A DNA stretch of 36,354 nucleotides, taken from contig DASXYU010000059.1 in NCBI GenBank assembly GCA_036502295.1, positions 1-36,354 on the forward strand, written 5' to 3'. How positions within the stretch are numbered: the stretch's first letter is position 1; every line of letters begins with the position of its first letter. The notes under the pieces are model-generated. The model was given only the letters and a program-made list of their open reading frames with translations, did not search any database and had not been told where the DNA came from. Below are positions 14,230 through 21,823 of the stretch, in pieces. The position numbers and the translations under genes are program-made. Origin of the DNA: DASXYU01 sp036502295. GTDB taxonomy: Bacteria > Actinomycetota > Actinomycetes > Mycobacteriales > Jatrophihabitantaceae.

Positions 14230-15045
14230 TTACCGTCCGCCGAATTCGGGGTCCCGTTTCTCCATGAAGGCTTTCAGGCCCTCGCGGAAGTCCTGGCTCC
14301 TGGAGGCTATCTCCATCGCGAAGCCCTCCTGGGCAAGCTGCTCCTTGAGGTCGCGCTCCGGGCTGGTGTTGAGTAGCCACCGCGTGATGCCGAGGGTGAC
14401 GGTTGGTCCGGCGGCGACTGCCGCGGCGAGCTGACGCCCCCGCTCCAATACTTCATCGCCCGGTAGGCTTTCGTAGGCGATACCCCATTCGACGGCCTCG
14501 GCGCCGGAGAGCCGCTTGCCGAGCATGAGCATCTCTTTCGCACGTCTCGGGCCGACAACGCGGGGCAAAAGCCAGGTGGCGCCCGAGTCCGGCGCCATGC
14601 CGCGCTGGGCGAAGGGCTCCCAGAGGATCGCGTCCTCGGCGGTGACGACGAAGTCGGCGGTGAGCAGCAACTGCAGACCGATGCCTGCCGCATAGCCACG
14701 AACGGCGGCGATGATCGGCACCTGCAGTTCGACGAGCAGCGGGATCAGGCGATGTGCTTGCGACGGTAGGCGCCGCTGGATCGCGCCGACTCGCGGCTTA
14801 GGACCGTCACCCGAATTGCGCCCGATGATGTCGAAGCCGCTGCAGAAGTCGCCGCCGTCGCCGACGATGAGCAACGCGCGGACGTCCTCGTCGTTCTGGG
14901 CTCGCTGGACAACGGAAATGAACGACGCGACAGCGTCGTCGTTGAGCGAGTTGCGGCGCTTGGGGTTGGTCATCGTCACCGTGAGGACGCCGCTGTCGAG
15001 TTCGGCGTGGAGGTGATCGTCCTGCGGGAAAGGCGCGGTAGACAC
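14230..15045 (-). CDS. Crotonase-fold protein, PaaG-like isomerase type
   Basis: A 271-aa enoyl-CoA hydratase/isomerase family member. It has FCSGFD and GYAAGIGLQL for the CoA-thioester oxyanion hole. The positions equivalent to rat hydratase Glu144 and Glu164 are Gln125 and Phe145, so classic hydration is unlikely. Instead it has MAPDSGATWLLPR with Asp153, the layout of PaaG-type epoxide/enoyl-CoA isomerases. I use a GTG start at 15045 (VSTAPFPQDD); a longer ATG frame from 15102 would contain the promoter. A TATACT box ends 7 nt before the GTG, which suggests a leaderless transcript. It is divergent from the next crotonase gene. Confidence 0.82.
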   Translation of the reverse strand: MSTAPFPQDDHLHAELDSGVLTVTMTNPKRRNSLNDDAVASFISVVQRAQNDEDVRALLIVGDGGDFCSGFDIIGRNSGDGPKPRVGAIQRRLPSQAHRLIPLLVELQVPIIAAVRGYAAGIGLQLLLTADFVVTAEDAILWEPFAQRGMAPDSGATWLLPRVVGPRRAKEMLMLGKRLSGAEAVEWGIAYESLPGDEVLERGRQLAAAVAAGPTVTLGITRWLLNTSPERDLKEQLAQEGFAMEIASRSQDFREGLKAFMEKRDPEFGGR

Positions 15046-15052
15046 GGCGCGT

Positions 15053-15067
15053 AGTATAAAGTATAAG
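15053..15067. promoter_or_regulatory. AT-rich divergent promoter AGTATAAAGTATAAG
   Basis: On the minus strand the second TATACT serves as a -10 (CTGGAC 17 bp upstream as a weak -35) for the leaderless crotonase starting at 15045. The motif also lies 55 bp before the plus-strand crotonase. It is nearly identical to the 27622-27636 motif. Confidence 0.5.
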
Positions 15068-15121
15068 AATTGCTCGTCCAGAGTTCTTTGTTCAGTTTGC
15101 ACACCTTCGAGAGAGGGCGCG

Positions 15122-15916
15122 TTGAGCTCCTACGAAACCCTGCTGATCGAGCGCCACGGTGCGGTCGGCTGGCTGATCTTCAACCGCCCCGACTCGCTGA
15201 ACGCGATGAACGCGAAGATGCGCGACGAACTCGCGGACGCGTGGCTCGAACTCGACAACGATCCGGCGGTCCGCGTCATCGTGAACACCGGCAACGGCCG
15301 CGCGTTCCAGACCGGCGCGGACGTCAAAGAGGTCGCCGGCGAGGGCATGGAGCGCTACGGCGAGGACATGCTCGGCTTCGACCTGCATTTCACGTCCTGG
15401 CACCAGAACGTACGTAAGCCGGTGATCGCCGCAGTCAACGGCACCTGCGCCGGCGGTGGGCTGCACTTCATCGCGGACGCCGACATCGTCATCGCCTCCT
15501 CGAACGCGACGTTCTTCGACCCGCACGTCAGCGTCGGGCAGGTGACCGCGATCGAGGTGATCGGCCTCGCGCGCAAGATTCCCTTCGAGTCCGTGATGCG
15601 GATGGCACTCGTCGGTGTGCACGAACGGATGCCGGCGCAGCGCGCCTACGAGATCGGTCTGCTGAGCCAGATCGTGGACCCGCCGGAGAACCTCCGAGAG
15701 GAGGCGCAGGCGCTGGCCGAGAAGATCGCCCGCAACTCCCCCGCCGCGATGAAGGCGACGAAGAAGTCGCTCTGGACGGCGCTCGAGCTCGGCCTCACCG
15801 ATGCGTGCAAGGTCGGTTCTCACCACTTGATGGGTGTGTGGGGCCACCCGGACCAGGTCGAGGGACCACTCGCCTTTGTCGAGAAGCGGGATGCGAAGTG
15901 GGCGGACCTGACCTGA
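15122..15916 (+). CDS. Crotonase-fold protein with His/His in place of the catalytic glutamates
   Basis: A 264-aa member of the enoyl-CoA hydratase/isomerase superfamily. Core features are NRPDSLNAMN, GRAFQTGADV, and VIAAVNGTCAGGGLHFIADADIVIA. The two catalytic Glu positions of the classic hydratase are His115 (GGGLH) and His135 (FFDPHVSVGQ), spaced 20 residues apart as in the standard enzyme. It is a clear paralogue of the gene at 26877-27593, which has the same substitutions. The start is a TTG at 15122 with GAGAGGG upstream. The next gene, a GlcD-type oxidase, overlaps its end. The reaction is unknown; hydrolysis, lyase or isomerase chemistry are all options in this superfamily. Confidence 0.85.
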   Translation: MSSYETLLIERHGAVGWLIFNRPDSLNAMNAKMRDELADAWLELDNDPAVRVIVNTGNGRAFQTGADVKEVAGEGMERYGEDMLGFDLHFTSWHQNVRKPVIAAVNGTCAGGGLHFIADADIVIASSNATFFDPHVSVGQVTAIEVIGLARKIPFESVMRMALVGVHERMPAQRAYEIGLLSQIVDPPENLREEAQALAEKIARNSPAAMKATKKSLWTALELGLTDACKVGSHHLMGVWGHPDQVEGPLAFVEKRDAKWADLT

Positions 15917-17313
15917 GCGCGCGGACCGCGGAGAAGCTGACCGCAGTCGCGGATCGGATGAAATCCGCGCTGGGCGACAAAGCGGTGCGCTTCGGCGACG
16001 AGGTATCCGATGACTACTACGCCGACGAGTCGCTGCATGCGGCAAAGGTGAGCCCGGGCCTTCTCGTCATCCCCACGAGCACGGCACAGGTCGCCGATAT
16101 CGTCCGCATCGCCGCCGAAACGCGTACGCCGGTGACGGCTCGGGGTGCCGGCACCGGTCTCTCCGGGGCGTGCATTCCAGATGCCGAGGGTGTCCTGGTC
16201 TCGTTCGAAGCGATGAACTCGATACTGGAGGTCGACGAACGCAGCCATGCGGCGGTGGTCCAGCCCGGAGTCACGCTTGCTGAACTCGACGTGGCGGCGG
16301 CCGCAGCGGGCCTTGTCTTTCCGGTGCATCCAGGCACCGACTCGGCCTCGCTCGGCGGCAACCTCTCCACCAACGCCGGCGGTATGGCCGCGGTGCGTTA
16401 CGGCGTCACGCGGCATCACGTTCTCGGCGCGGAGGCCGTTCTGGGCACGGGCGAGGTTGTGCGCAGCGGTGGGCGCTTCGTGAAGGTGAGCAGCGGATAC
16501 GACCTCACCCAGTTGCTCGTCGGCTCGGAGGGAACGCTTGCCCTCATCACCGAGGCGACGCTGAAACTGCACCCGCGCCTCACTGCGACGACGACCCTGC
16601 TGGCCGCATTCGAGTCGGTGGACGACGTCACCGCGGTGATCCCCGAGCTCATCAGCACGGGCGTCGAGCCGACGACGTGCGAGTACATCGATCGCGGCAC
16701 GATGAAGGGGCTGCGCGCGCAGAACGACCTCACGCTCGCCATCCCTGCCGAGGTCGAGGCCAAGACGGGTGCCTACCTCGTCGTCGTCCTCGAGGGACGG
16801 ATCCAATCCCGCGTCGATGAGGACGCCGAACTCGTCGCCGAACTACTGGCCAACGCCGGCGCCTTCGACGTCTACGGGCTGCTCTCCGGGCAGGGCGCTG
16901 AATTGTTGGCCGCGCGCGAGAACGCTTTCTGGCTGGTGAAGGCGGCGGGCGCCGATGACCTCATCGATCTGGTCGTGCCACGGCAGGCAATCCCTGAGTA
17001 CATCCGCCGCACGGCAGAGATCGGCAGGGCGCACGGCACCCGGGTCTTCGGCTGCGGCCACGCCGGCGACGGCAACATCCACTTCTCGATCTACCAATCC
17101 GACGAGGAGATCCGCTCGGCGACGATCAAGGAGATCTTTGCGATGGGGCTGTCGCTAGGTGGCGCCATCTCAGGAGAGCACGGCATCGGCCGTGCGAAGA
17201 AGTCCTACTTCCAGGCGCTGGAGGATCCCGCAAAGCTGGCGCTGCAACGGCGCATCAAAGCTGCCTTCGACCCCGCCGGCATCTTGAATCCAGGCTGCAT
17301 CTTCGACCCCTGA
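15898..17313 (+). CDS. GlcD-type FAD-linked oxidase (2-hydroxyacid dehydrogenase family)
   Basis: A 471-aa flavoprotein of the vanillyl-alcohol-oxidase fold, close to glycolate oxidase GlcD and D-lactate/D-2-hydroxyglutarate dehydrogenases. The FAD domain shows VTARGAGTGLSGACIP, then HPGTDSASLGGNLSTNAGGM and VRYGVTRHHVLG. The C-terminal cap has FGCGHAGDGNIHFSI and GAISGEHGIGRAKKSYF, with the conserved His and Glu residues near the flavin. The GTG at 15898 (overlapping the crotonase end) gives a normal length; an ATG at 15958 is an alternative. It would oxidise a 2-hydroxy acid to a 2-keto acid, passing electrons to an unknown acceptor. It ends at the second copy of the hairpin element. Confidence 0.88.
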   Translation: MGGPDLSARTAEKLTAVADRMKSALGDKAVRFGDEVSDDYYADESLHAAKVSPGLLVIPTSTAQVADIVRIAAETRTPVTARGAGTGLSGACIPDAEGVLVSFEAMNSILEVDERSHAAVVQPGVTLAELDVAAAAAGLVFPVHPGTDSASLGGNLSTNAGGMAAVRYGVTRHHVLGAEAVLGTGEVVRSGGRFVKVSSGYDLTQLLVGSEGTLALITEATLKLHPRLTATTTLLAAFESVDDVTAVIPELISTGVEPTTCEYIDRGTMKGLRAQNDLTLAIPAEVEAKTGAYLVVVLEGRIQSRVDEDAELVAELLANAGAFDVYGLLSGQGAELLAARENAFWLVKAAGADDLIDLVVPRQAIPEYIRRTAEIGRAHGTRVFGCGHAGDGNIHFSIYQSDEEIRSATIKEIFAMGLSLGGAISGEHGIGRAKKSYFQALEDPAKLALQRRIKAAFDPAGILNPGCIFDP

Positions 17314-17323
17314 CGCACGACCT

Positions 17324-17384
17324 GCGGCGTTGTCGTCGGCCGTATGCCCCCAATACGGCCTTCCTCCCCCGCCTTGTATCTCGC
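17324..17384. repeat. Dispersed hairpin element, copy 2
   Basis: A 61-bp element fills the convergent gap between the FAD oxidase and acetoacetate-decarboxylase-like genes. Flanks match copy 1 at 7860-7919. The central hairpin has an 8-bp stem (17338-17345 with 17353-17360) of a different sequence, GGCCGTAT/ATACGGCC, and a 7-nt loop. Confidence 0.8.
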
Positions 17385-17387
17385 ACG

Positions 17388-18185
17388 TCAGGCGAGCGGC
17401 CTGATCTCCGCGCCGCTGATGCTGAAGGCGATAGATCCGCGGAAGCCGCCGAGGATCTCGACGGGCTTGAGTCGGTCGAACTCCTCGAACTCGGAGGCGA
17501 AGACGTCGAGTTCGGCCGAGCCCTGCCACATGTCAGCCACCGCGAAGTCGAAGACGACATTGCGCGCGAGGTCGTGCACAAGCGGATCGCCACCGGCGAG
17601 ATCGGGCACGAGGCGGGTGTGCCAGATCGCCGAGCGCAGCGCCTTCGGCACGTAGCCCTCCTCGGCAGGGGTATCGAGGACGACCTTGGCACGGGCGAGC
17701 TTGGTGCCGAGCGAGGAGACGTGGGCGGCGAACGTCCCGCCCGGTTCGACCCGCGGACCGCCGCGGCCCACCGCGACGGCACGGCTGATGGCCACCGTCC
17801 CCATCTTCTTCGGGAAGCCTTGGATGAGGCCGCGGGCCAGCGAGAGGTCGTTGTCGACCCAGATGTACGGCACCCGCGCAACCGACTTGCCGTCGAGCGT
17901 GGCGTAGACCTGCACGTAGGCCTCGCGGTACTGCCCGCGAGCCGGGTCGGCGATGACGCGCGGATCGGAGTCGGCCGAGGACGACCACTCGATGAAGACC
18001 ATCGACGCCGAGCCGTCACCGACGGGCTCAAGTGGCGCTGGGAGTACCGCCGCGACGGCAGCGGGGTCGGCCTTGAAGTCGATGCCGAGAGCCTCACCGG
18101 AGAAGTGCCACGGCGGCGGCGGGACGAGCGAGGCGCTGCCGCCCGGTGAGAGGGGCAGGCTCCACCCGTTGAGCCCACCTGCCAT
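17388..18185 (-). CDS. Acetoacetate-decarboxylase family protein
   Basis: A 265-aa protein of the ADC superfamily, which uses a lysine Schiff base to decarboxylate beta-keto acids or catalyse related aldol reactions. The expected lysine pair is present as GFPKKMG (Lys126-Lys127), preceded by VPYIWVDNDLSLARG. PPPPWHFSGEALGIDF near the N-terminus and the closing GFRGSIAFSISGAEI also fit. The ATG at 18185 shares one base with the upstream epimerase stop (TGATG), so the longer frame is rejected. The pair is likely translated together. The substrate is not acetoacetate by default; a cyclic or branched keto acid is possible given the neighbours. Confidence 0.82.
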   Translation of the reverse strand: MAGGLNGWSLPLSPGGSASLVPPPPWHFSGEALGIDFKADPAAVAAVLPAPLEPVGDGSASMVFIEWSSSADSDPRVIADPARGQYREAYVQVYATLDGKSVARVPYIWVDNDLSLARGLIQGFPKKMGTVAISRAVAVGRGGPRVEPGGTFAAHVSSLGTKLARAKVVLDTPAEEGYVPKALRSAIWHTRLVPDLAGGDPLVHDLARNVVFDFAVADMWQGSAELDVFASEFEEFDRLKPVEILGGFRGSIAFSISGAEIRPLA

Positions 18186-19285
18186 CAGATGAGGCCCTTC
18201 GCGCGCACGCGTCGTGTACCCGGTCCGGCGTAGGACTTGCCGTAACCCGGAAGCTCCTTGTAGTTGAGCTCCGGCGGTGCCGCGGTCGCTGACTTCCACC
18301 ACTGCACCAGGACGTCCTCCGCCCGGTAGTCGAACGGGTCCTGCAACGCGAACTCTTCATAGCCGCCGAGCTCCGGCGGGTTCGCCATGAGCCACTGGGT
18401 CGCGAGACGGATGGCCTGCCGGGCGGGCACCACGTCGGTGTAGCCGAGCAGCGTGCGCAGCTTCGAGGTGTCGACCATGCGGTGTGTGCTGAGGTGGTTC
18501 ATCATCAGCGGCCGTGCCGGGACTGCGAGCTCGGCCGGCATGTTGATGAGCTCCCAGTCGTAGTCGAGCTCGTCGGTGATGATCTCGGCAACCTGGCGGA
18601 TCGTGAGCTTCTCGTCATCGCCGCAGTTGAAGATCTGACCCTTCGACGTCTCCGGCTGCTCGACGGCAAGCATGAGCGCGTGCGCGAGGTTGTCCACGTA
18701 GCCGAACGGGATCAGTGAGAGTCCGCCGTCCGGGAGGATGAGGTGAGGACGCTGGTCGCGGATGCGCCGCACGATGCACCACTCGCGGGGTGCGAGCTGC
18801 CGCGGACCGTAGACGTACGGGTACCGGAAGTGCGTGGCATCGGGGTGTGCCGTGAAGAGCATCTCCTCGGTGCGGGCGATGCGGTAGCTCTTGCCGTCCT
18901 CGCCCTCGGTGGCGAGCTTCGCGCTTTCGAGCGTCGGCACCGGCAGGCCGGGAGGGTTGCGGACCTCTGGGTCGAAGAAGCCGTGATAGACGGGCGCTCC
19001 GCCGATGCTGAGCAGGTGACCGACGCGGCCCTTCATCACCTCGGCGATGGCGCGGAGCCGTCCGTAGGCGGCGATCACCACGTCGAAGGTCTCCGCACCG
19101 AGTGCGGCACTGAGCGCGTCCTGGTCGAAGACGTCGGTGTGCAGGTGGCGGAAGTCGGCGACCTCATGGACCTCGTGGTTGCCGGAGTGCATCACGGTGA
19201 CTTCGAAGCCCCGCTTCGCGAGACCTCCGACGATGGCGGGGCCGGTAGGTCCAGTGCCACCGATGACGAGCGCGGATCGCGCCAT
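18185..19285 (-). CDS. NAD-dependent epimerase/dehydratase (extended SDR)
   Basis: A 366-aa extended SDR. The N-terminal Rossmann motif is VIGGTGPTGPAIV (GxxGxxG type). FRYPYVYGPRQLAPREW, IPFGYVDNLAHALMLAVEQP and IFNCGDDEKLTIRQVAEII are typical of nucleotide-sugar epimerases and their relatives. The usual YxxxK motif is not clear where expected; SYRIARTEEML is the nearest equivalent (Tyr-x-x-x-Arg), so activity may differ from a standard epimerase. The ATG at 19285 follows a GGAG. It is coupled to the ADC-like gene and divergent from the acyl-CoA ligase; a hydroxy/keto substrate in the same pathway is more likely than a sugar. Confidence 0.83.
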   Translation of the reverse strand: MARSALVIGGTGPTGPAIVGGLAKRGFEVTVMHSGNHEVHEVADFRHLHTDVFDQDALSAALGAETFDVVIAAYGRLRAIAEVMKGRVGHLLSIGGAPVYHGFFDPEVRNPPGLPVPTLESAKLATEGEDGKSYRIARTEEMLFTAHPDATHFRYPYVYGPRQLAPREWCIVRRIRDQRPHLILPDGGLSLIPFGYVDNLAHALMLAVEQPETSKGQIFNCGDDEKLTIRQVAEIITDELDYDWELINMPAELAVPARPLMMNHLSTHRMVDTSKLRTLLGYTDVVPARQAIRLATQWLMANPPELGGYEEFALQDPFDYRAEDVLVQWWKSATAAPPELNYKELPGYGKSYAGPGTRRVRAKGLI

Positions 19286-19297
19286 TCAGGTACTCCA

Positions 19298-19327
19298 TTT
19301 CCGAATGCGGTGTTTCCGAATGCGGTG
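19298..19327. repeat. 15-bp tandem direct repeat in the epimerase 5' region
   Basis: Two perfect copies of TTTCCGAATGCGGTG (19298-19312 and 19313-19327), followed by the similar TTCGCGGATTC. They begin 13 bp upstream of the epimerase start and would lie in its mRNA leader or be a regulator-binding site. Confidence 0.85.
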
Positions 19328-19364
19328 TTCGCGGATTCAGTTCTGGTCAGAGCCTAAAGCTAAT

Positions 19365-19377
19365 TGTATAAAATACA
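19365..19377. promoter_or_regulatory. AT-rich palindrome TGTATAAAATACA between epimerase and acyl-CoA ligase
   Basis: The 5-bp arms TGTAT/ATACA are perfect around AAA. On the minus strand the site contains TATACAAT, a good -10 for the epimerase-ADC pair. It lies in the 188-bp divergent gap and resembles the AT-rich motifs at 11273, 15053 and 27622. Confidence 0.5.
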
Positions 19378-19473
19378 TTGTGTAAGGCGACGTCTTCCAG
19401 CGGCTGATGCCGCTGTGCGACGTGGCCGATCACACGTTCCCTGAATGCCTGCCACACGATATGAAGGACGTTT

Positions 19474-21015
19474 GTGACCGCTAACCTCGCCGACCTGCTC
19501 GATGGCCTCCCGCACGCCCCCTCTGATGTCGCGGTCGTCTGCGACGACGAGCGGATCAGCCTTGCCGAGCTGAAGGAACGAGTCGCCGAACTCGCCGACG
19601 TCCTCCGGTCTGCGGGTGTCGTGGCCGGCCAGCCCGTCGGCATGTTCGTCGGCCACGGCTCGGCAGCGGTCGTGGCGATGTTCGCGGTGTGGAAGGTCGG
19701 TGCCGTCTACGTGCCGATGAACCGCCGTTCGACAGTCGCCGAGATTCAGAAATTCATCGGCGACACCCCCACCGCCTTGGTGATCGGCGAACCTACCGAC
19801 CTAGCGATGCATGAGCTGCCGATGGGACGGATCGCGTACGACTTCGCGGCACGTAGGGCCGAACTGCTCGCCCCCGCGGACCCAGAGGTCGTGAACTACG
19901 GCGAGGACGTGGCACTGGTGCTGCGTACCTCGGGCACTACCGGCCGTCCTAAGGCGGTACTGCTGCGGCATGTGGGCACCATCGAAGGATTCGACTCCTC
20001 GCTGAGCGCGCTGCGTGGCAAGCCGAAGGCCGGTGCGGATCCGAATGCTCCGAAGCCGCTGCGGTTCAACCTGATCCCGGTGTCGCTGGCGCTGTGGGCC
20101 GGCATCTGGAACACGCTCTTCAGCCTGCGCGCCGGCTTCGGCCTGCTCCTCATGGACAAGTTCGACGCGGTGAAGTTCGCGGGGCTGGTGAAGGAGTTCG
20201 GTATCAAGTCGACGATCATGCCGCCGGCGATGGTGACGATGCTCGTCGACGATCCGAACGTCACCGACCTGGCGCCGCTGACGATGGTCCGCTCGATCAC
20301 CGCGCCGCTGTCGCCCGTGCAGGCGCGCGAGTTCCACAAGCGCTTCGGGGCGTTCGTCCTCAACTGCTACGGGCAGACCGAACTCGGCAGCGAGGTTGTG
20401 GGCTGGACGGCGAAGGACGTCCGCGAGTTCGGCGAGACCAAGCTAGGTGCGGCCGGACGTCCTTACGCGACGGTCGTCCTCAAGATCCTGCTCGGCGATG
20501 GCACGGAGGCCGGCGTCGATGAGTACGGCGAGATCATGGTGCACTCGCCGTTCATGATGGAGGGTTATGCCAGCGGCGGCTCCGGCTCCGGTTCTGCGGC
20601 TGTCGCCGCGAGCGACCGCATCGTCGACGGCTTCCTGCGCACCGGTGACATGGGTCGCCTCGACGCCGAAGGTTTCCTCTGGGTCGAGGGGCGGGTCAGC
20701 GACATGATCAACCGCGGCGGCAACAAGATCTTCCCCGACGAGGTCGAGGAAGTGTTGCGCCGTCACCCGAACGTCCGCGATGCGGCGGTGGCCGGCGTGC
20801 CGGATCGCCGTCTGGGCGAGGTGCCGCACGCGTGGATCGTCCTCGCCGAACCGCGGGACGAGGCCGCGCTCTCCGAGGAACTGGTGACGTGGGTCCGCGA
20901 AAGCCTGGTGCCCTACAAGATCCCGGTGGGATTCACCGTGATCGACGCCCTGCCGCGCAACGAGATCGGCAAGGTGCTCCGCAAGGACCTCATAGCCAGC
21001 TACGCCCACGCCTAG
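19474..21015 (+). CDS. AMP-forming acyl-CoA synthetase (class I adenylate-forming)
   Basis: A 513-aa acyl-CoA ligase that would activate a carboxylic acid with ATP and CoA through an acyl-adenylate. The P-loop LRTSGTTGRPKAV (about 150), NCYGQTELGSE, DGFLRTGDMGRLDAEGFLWVEGR and the C-terminal PRNEIGKVLRKDL with the catalytic Lys are all intact. A Gly/Ser-rich insertion (SGGSGSGSAAVAAS) precedes the RTGD hinge region. The start is a GTG at 19474. It is alone on the plus strand here, converging on a crotonase. The substrate is unknown; it is not closely similar in wording to the FadD3-like ligase at 22776. Confidence 0.92.
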   Translation: MTANLADLLDGLPHAPSDVAVVCDDERISLAELKERVAELADVLRSAGVVAGQPVGMFVGHGSAAVVAMFAVWKVGAVYVPMNRRSTVAEIQKFIGDTPTALVIGEPTDLAMHELPMGRIAYDFAARRAELLAPADPEVVNYGEDVALVLRTSGTTGRPKAVLLRHVGTIEGFDSSLSALRGKPKAGADPNAPKPLRFNLIPVSLALWAGIWNTLFSLRAGFGLLLMDKFDAVKFAGLVKEFGIKSTIMPPAMVTMLVDDPNVTDLAPLTMVRSITAPLSPVQAREFHKRFGAFVLNCYGQTELGSEVVGWTAKDVREFGETKLGAAGRPYATVVLKILLGDGTEAGVDEYGEIMVHSPFMMEGYASGGSGSGSAAVAASDRIVDGFLRTGDMGRLDAEGFLWVEGRVSDMINRGGNKIFPDEVEEVLRRHPNVRDAAVAGVPDRRLGEVPHAWIVLAEPRDEAALSEELVTWVRESLVPYKIPVGFTVIDALPRNEIGKVLRKDLIASYAHA

Positions 21016-21044
21016 CGCCGGCGTCACGGGTAGCTGGTGCCCGG

Positions 21045-21809
21045 CTACTTACTCCGGGCGGCGAGGCGGGCCTGCAGGGCGGCGACGCCCTGCTTGTACG
21101 CGGGACGGGTCATCGACCATGCCTGGGCGACCTCTTCGAGATCCGCAGCATCACGCAGGTTGGTGATCGCGGCCTCGGCGTTGAGCGAGGACTTCGTGCG
21201 GCGCACCAGCTCGCCCGAACGACCGGCCGCACGCTTGGCGAGGCGGTTCACCTCGTTCGTGAGCTCATCGTCCGGCACGCAGCTCCAGGCAAGGCCACGT
21301 TCGACCGCCTCACGACCGCTGAGGGCCTCGCCCATGATCACCATCGCCACCGTGGCCTGACGACCGACACGGTCATTCATGCGCCACAGGTGTCCGCCAC
21401 CCGGGTGGATGCCGATGTCGAGGAAGCGCGGGTCGAAGCGCGCCGACTCCGCAGCGACGATCACGTCACAAGCCAGGGCGAAATTCACGCCGGCACCGAC
21501 GGCCGGGCCGTTCACCGCCGCGATCGTCGGCACGTTTAGCTTGGCGATCGCGTTGAAGCCCTTGTAGAGGACGCCCAACTGGCCGCTCGGCTTGCTCAGC
21601 GAGTCGATGTCACCGCCTGCGGAGAACGCCGGCGTTGCACTGGCGAGGACGGCGACCTTCACGTCGAAGTTCAGCGCGAGGGCCTCCGACGCCGCCTCGA
21701 CCGCGAGGCTGAGATCCGGGGTGACGCTGTTGCGGCGGCCGACATCGGCCATCGTGATGGTCGCGATGCCGTCGACGATCTCGGTACGGACCAGTTCGCT
21801 GGAGGTCAT
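21045..21809 (-). CDS. Crotonase-fold protein, non-canonical catalytic positions
   Basis: A 254-aa enoyl-CoA hydratase/isomerase family protein with FSAGGDID and AAVNGPAVGAGVNFALACDVIVAA for CoA-thioester binding. The two classic Glu positions are Asn109 and Phe129. RFDPRFLDIGIHPGGGHLWRM follows, a pattern I associate with non-hydratase crotonases. It is the last gene of the minus-strand operon that starts at 27593, 14 bp after the SDR. It could act as an isomerase, hydrolase or C-C cleaving enzyme on a CoA ester made by the upstream FadD3-like ligase. It ends 29 bp from the convergent ligase, with a short GC-rich inverted repeat between them. Confidence 0.83.
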   Translation of the reverse strand: MTSSELVRTEIVDGIATITMADVGRRNSVTPDLSLAVEAASEALALNFDVKVAVLASATPAFSAGGDIDSLSKPSGQLGVLYKGFNAIAKLNVPTIAAVNGPAVGAGVNFALACDVIVAAESARFDPRFLDIGIHPGGGHLWRMNDRVGRQATVAMVIMGEALSGREAVERGLAWSCVPDDELTNEVNRLAKRAAGRSGELVRRTKSSLNAEAAITNLRDAADLEEVAQAWSMTRPAYKQGVAALQARLAARSK

Positions 21810-21823
21810 GTCGTCTCTTCCGC

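Noticed and set aside
15053..15067. KstR or KstR2 operator
   Set aside because: The AT-rich motifs do not match the KstR (TnGAAC..GTTC type) or KstR2 (CAAG..CTTG type) sites I know, so no named regulator is assigned.
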